Below are positions 63,235 through 64,000 of a stretch of 64,000 nucleotides of DNA, in pieces (the stretch's first letter is position 1; every line of letters begins with the position of its first letter). The translations under genes and the position numbers were made by a program. This stretch comes from Desulfobacter hydrogenophilus (GTDB lineage: Bacteria > Desulfobacterota > Desulfobacteria > Desulfobacterales > Desulfobacteraceae). The stretch covers positions 755,501 to 819,500 of the forward strand of contig NZ_CP036313.1 of the NCBI RefSeq assembly GCF_004319545.1. The letters run 5' to 3'. The notes under the pieces are model-generated. The model worked only from the letters and a program-made list of their open reading frames with translations. It was not told the DNA's origin and made no database searches.

Positions 63235-64000
63235 ATGCATCCTGGAATATTCAGGGAATATGACATCCGCGGTATTGCAGGGAAAGAGATTTCCGAAAAA
63301 GACGCCAATGCCGTAGGAAAGGCATATGGATCAATGCTCATGGTCCAGGGCCGCAAAAAAGTATCTGTTGGTCGGGACTGCCGCATCACTTCGGAAGCCT
63401 ATTCAAAGGCATTTATTGACGGGGTATTGTCCTCAGGATGCGATGTCGTGGACATCGGTGTCTGCCCTACCCCGGTTCTCTATTTTTCCATTCACCAACT
63501 TAGCCTTGAAGGCGGGGCCATGATTACGGCCAGCCATAATCCTCCGGAATACAACGGGTTCAAGCTGATGAGCGGACTGGATTCCATCCACAGCCACGGG
63601 CTGCAGGATATACGCAAGATCATCGAAGACCAGGCCTATACCCATGGCCAGGGCACGTTGACAAAGGCGGATGTGATTTCTCCATATATGGCCATGATCC
63701 AAGAGAACATCACACTGAAAAATAAACTCCGGGTGGGCATTGATGCGGGCAACGGCACCGGCGGCATAACCGCGTTGCCGGTGCTGCGGGGACTGGGCTG
63801 CGAGGTCCATGATATTTACTGCGATCTGGACGGCACCTTCCCCAACCACGAGGCTGATCCCACCCAGAAAAAAAATATGACGGATCTCATTGCCCTGGTG
63901 AGAAAGAATAATCTGGACCTTGGCATCGGCTATGACGGAGATGCAGACCGCATCGGCGTGGTGGACAAGTTCGGCAACCTCATTTACGGGGACCAACTCA
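63235..64000 (+). CDS. Phosphomannomutase/phosphoglucomutase, N-terminal part
   Basis: Starts at ATG 63235 after TAAGGAGG and runs off the window; 255 residues are visible. The start MHPGIFREYDIRGIAG, the active-site serine loop AMITASHNPPEYNGFK and the metal site GIGYDGDADRIGVVD identify the alpha-D-phosphohexomutase family, AlgC/ManB-like. It interconverts hexose 6- and 1-phosphates for nucleotide-sugar synthesis. Confidence 0.95.
   Translation, partial: MHPGIFREYDIRGIAGKEISEKDANAVGKAYGSMLMVQGRKKVSVGRDCRITSEAYSKAFIDGVLSSGCDVVDIGVCPTPVLYFSIHQLSLEGGAMITASHNPPEYNGFKLMSGLDSIHSHGLQDIRKIIEDQAYTHGQGTLTKADVISPYMAMIQENITLKNKLRVGIDAGNGTGGITALPVLRGLGCEVHDIYCDLDGTFPNHEADPTQKKNMTDLIALVRKNNLDLGIGYDGDADRIGVVDKFGNLIYGDQL

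Overview
The window reads as chromosome of an anaerobic deltaproteobacterium, most like the sulfate-reducing Desulfobacteraceae. That placement is an inference from gene content: a clostridial/archaeal-style nif cluster with nifI1 and nifI2 between nifH and nifD, a glutamate synthase split into separate proteins, LL-diaminopimelate aminotransferase, multihaem cytochromes c, a flavo-diiron NO reductase and two molybdate transporters. No rRNA, tRNA or CRISPR array was seen.

Layout. 1-2.9 kb: end of a tripartite efflux system (FtsX-type permease, ATPase, outer-membrane lipoprotein). 3.2-10 kb: a probable reactive-nitrogen module on the minus strand. It has an HPP membrane protein with a CBS regulator, an octahaem HAO-like cytochrome with its NapC-type quinol dehydrogenase, a PAS protein, the C-terminal stump of an hcp gene, a flavo-diiron NO reductase, a prismane-associated redox protein and a Crp/Fnr regulator. 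10.2-13.3 kb: birA and the bioY-bioM-bioN biotin ECF transporter. 13.3-18 kb: a scrap yard with a broken sensor kinase, an insertion sequence nested in another insertion sequence, and receiver-domain remnants. 18-22.5 kb: an aldolase and a first modABC operon that carries a periplasmic-type ATP-dependent DNA ligase. 23-27.6 kb: a LytS-type sensor domain separated from a PAS-rich hybrid kinase, a stray nifV 3' fragment and a broken RAYT transposase. 27.8-32.2 kb: an RND efflux pair flanked by REP-like palindromes.

33-43.7 kb is the nitrogenase cluster on the minus strand: nifH, nifI1, nifI2, nifD, nifK, nifE, nifN, nifB, a [2Fe-2S] ferredoxin and nifV. A sigma-54-type promoter lies upstream of nifH. 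Next come a GNAT protein, a second modABC operon and a Nif11-family small protein with its own sigma-54-type promoter. 48-53 kb holds the split glutamate synthase, so fixation, molybdenum supply and ammonium assimilation sit side by side. 53.4-64 kb: an acyltransferase, a decayed chemoreceptor, dapL-moeA and a moeA-PBP fusion, a DksA-like protein, a VWA-OmpA lipoprotein, uppP and the start of a phosphomannomutase.

Two signals are not explained by ordinary annotation. The first is a family of about 95-bp two-stem-loop repeats confined mostly to the nif/mod/nif11 area, including a tandem array between nifD and nifK. Their right end coincides with the stop codons of nifD, the GNAT gene and nif11. 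The second is a paired palindromic box, TACAAATnTGTA, upstream of modA1, nifH and the glutamate synthase genes, which suggests one shared nitrogen or molybdenum regulator.
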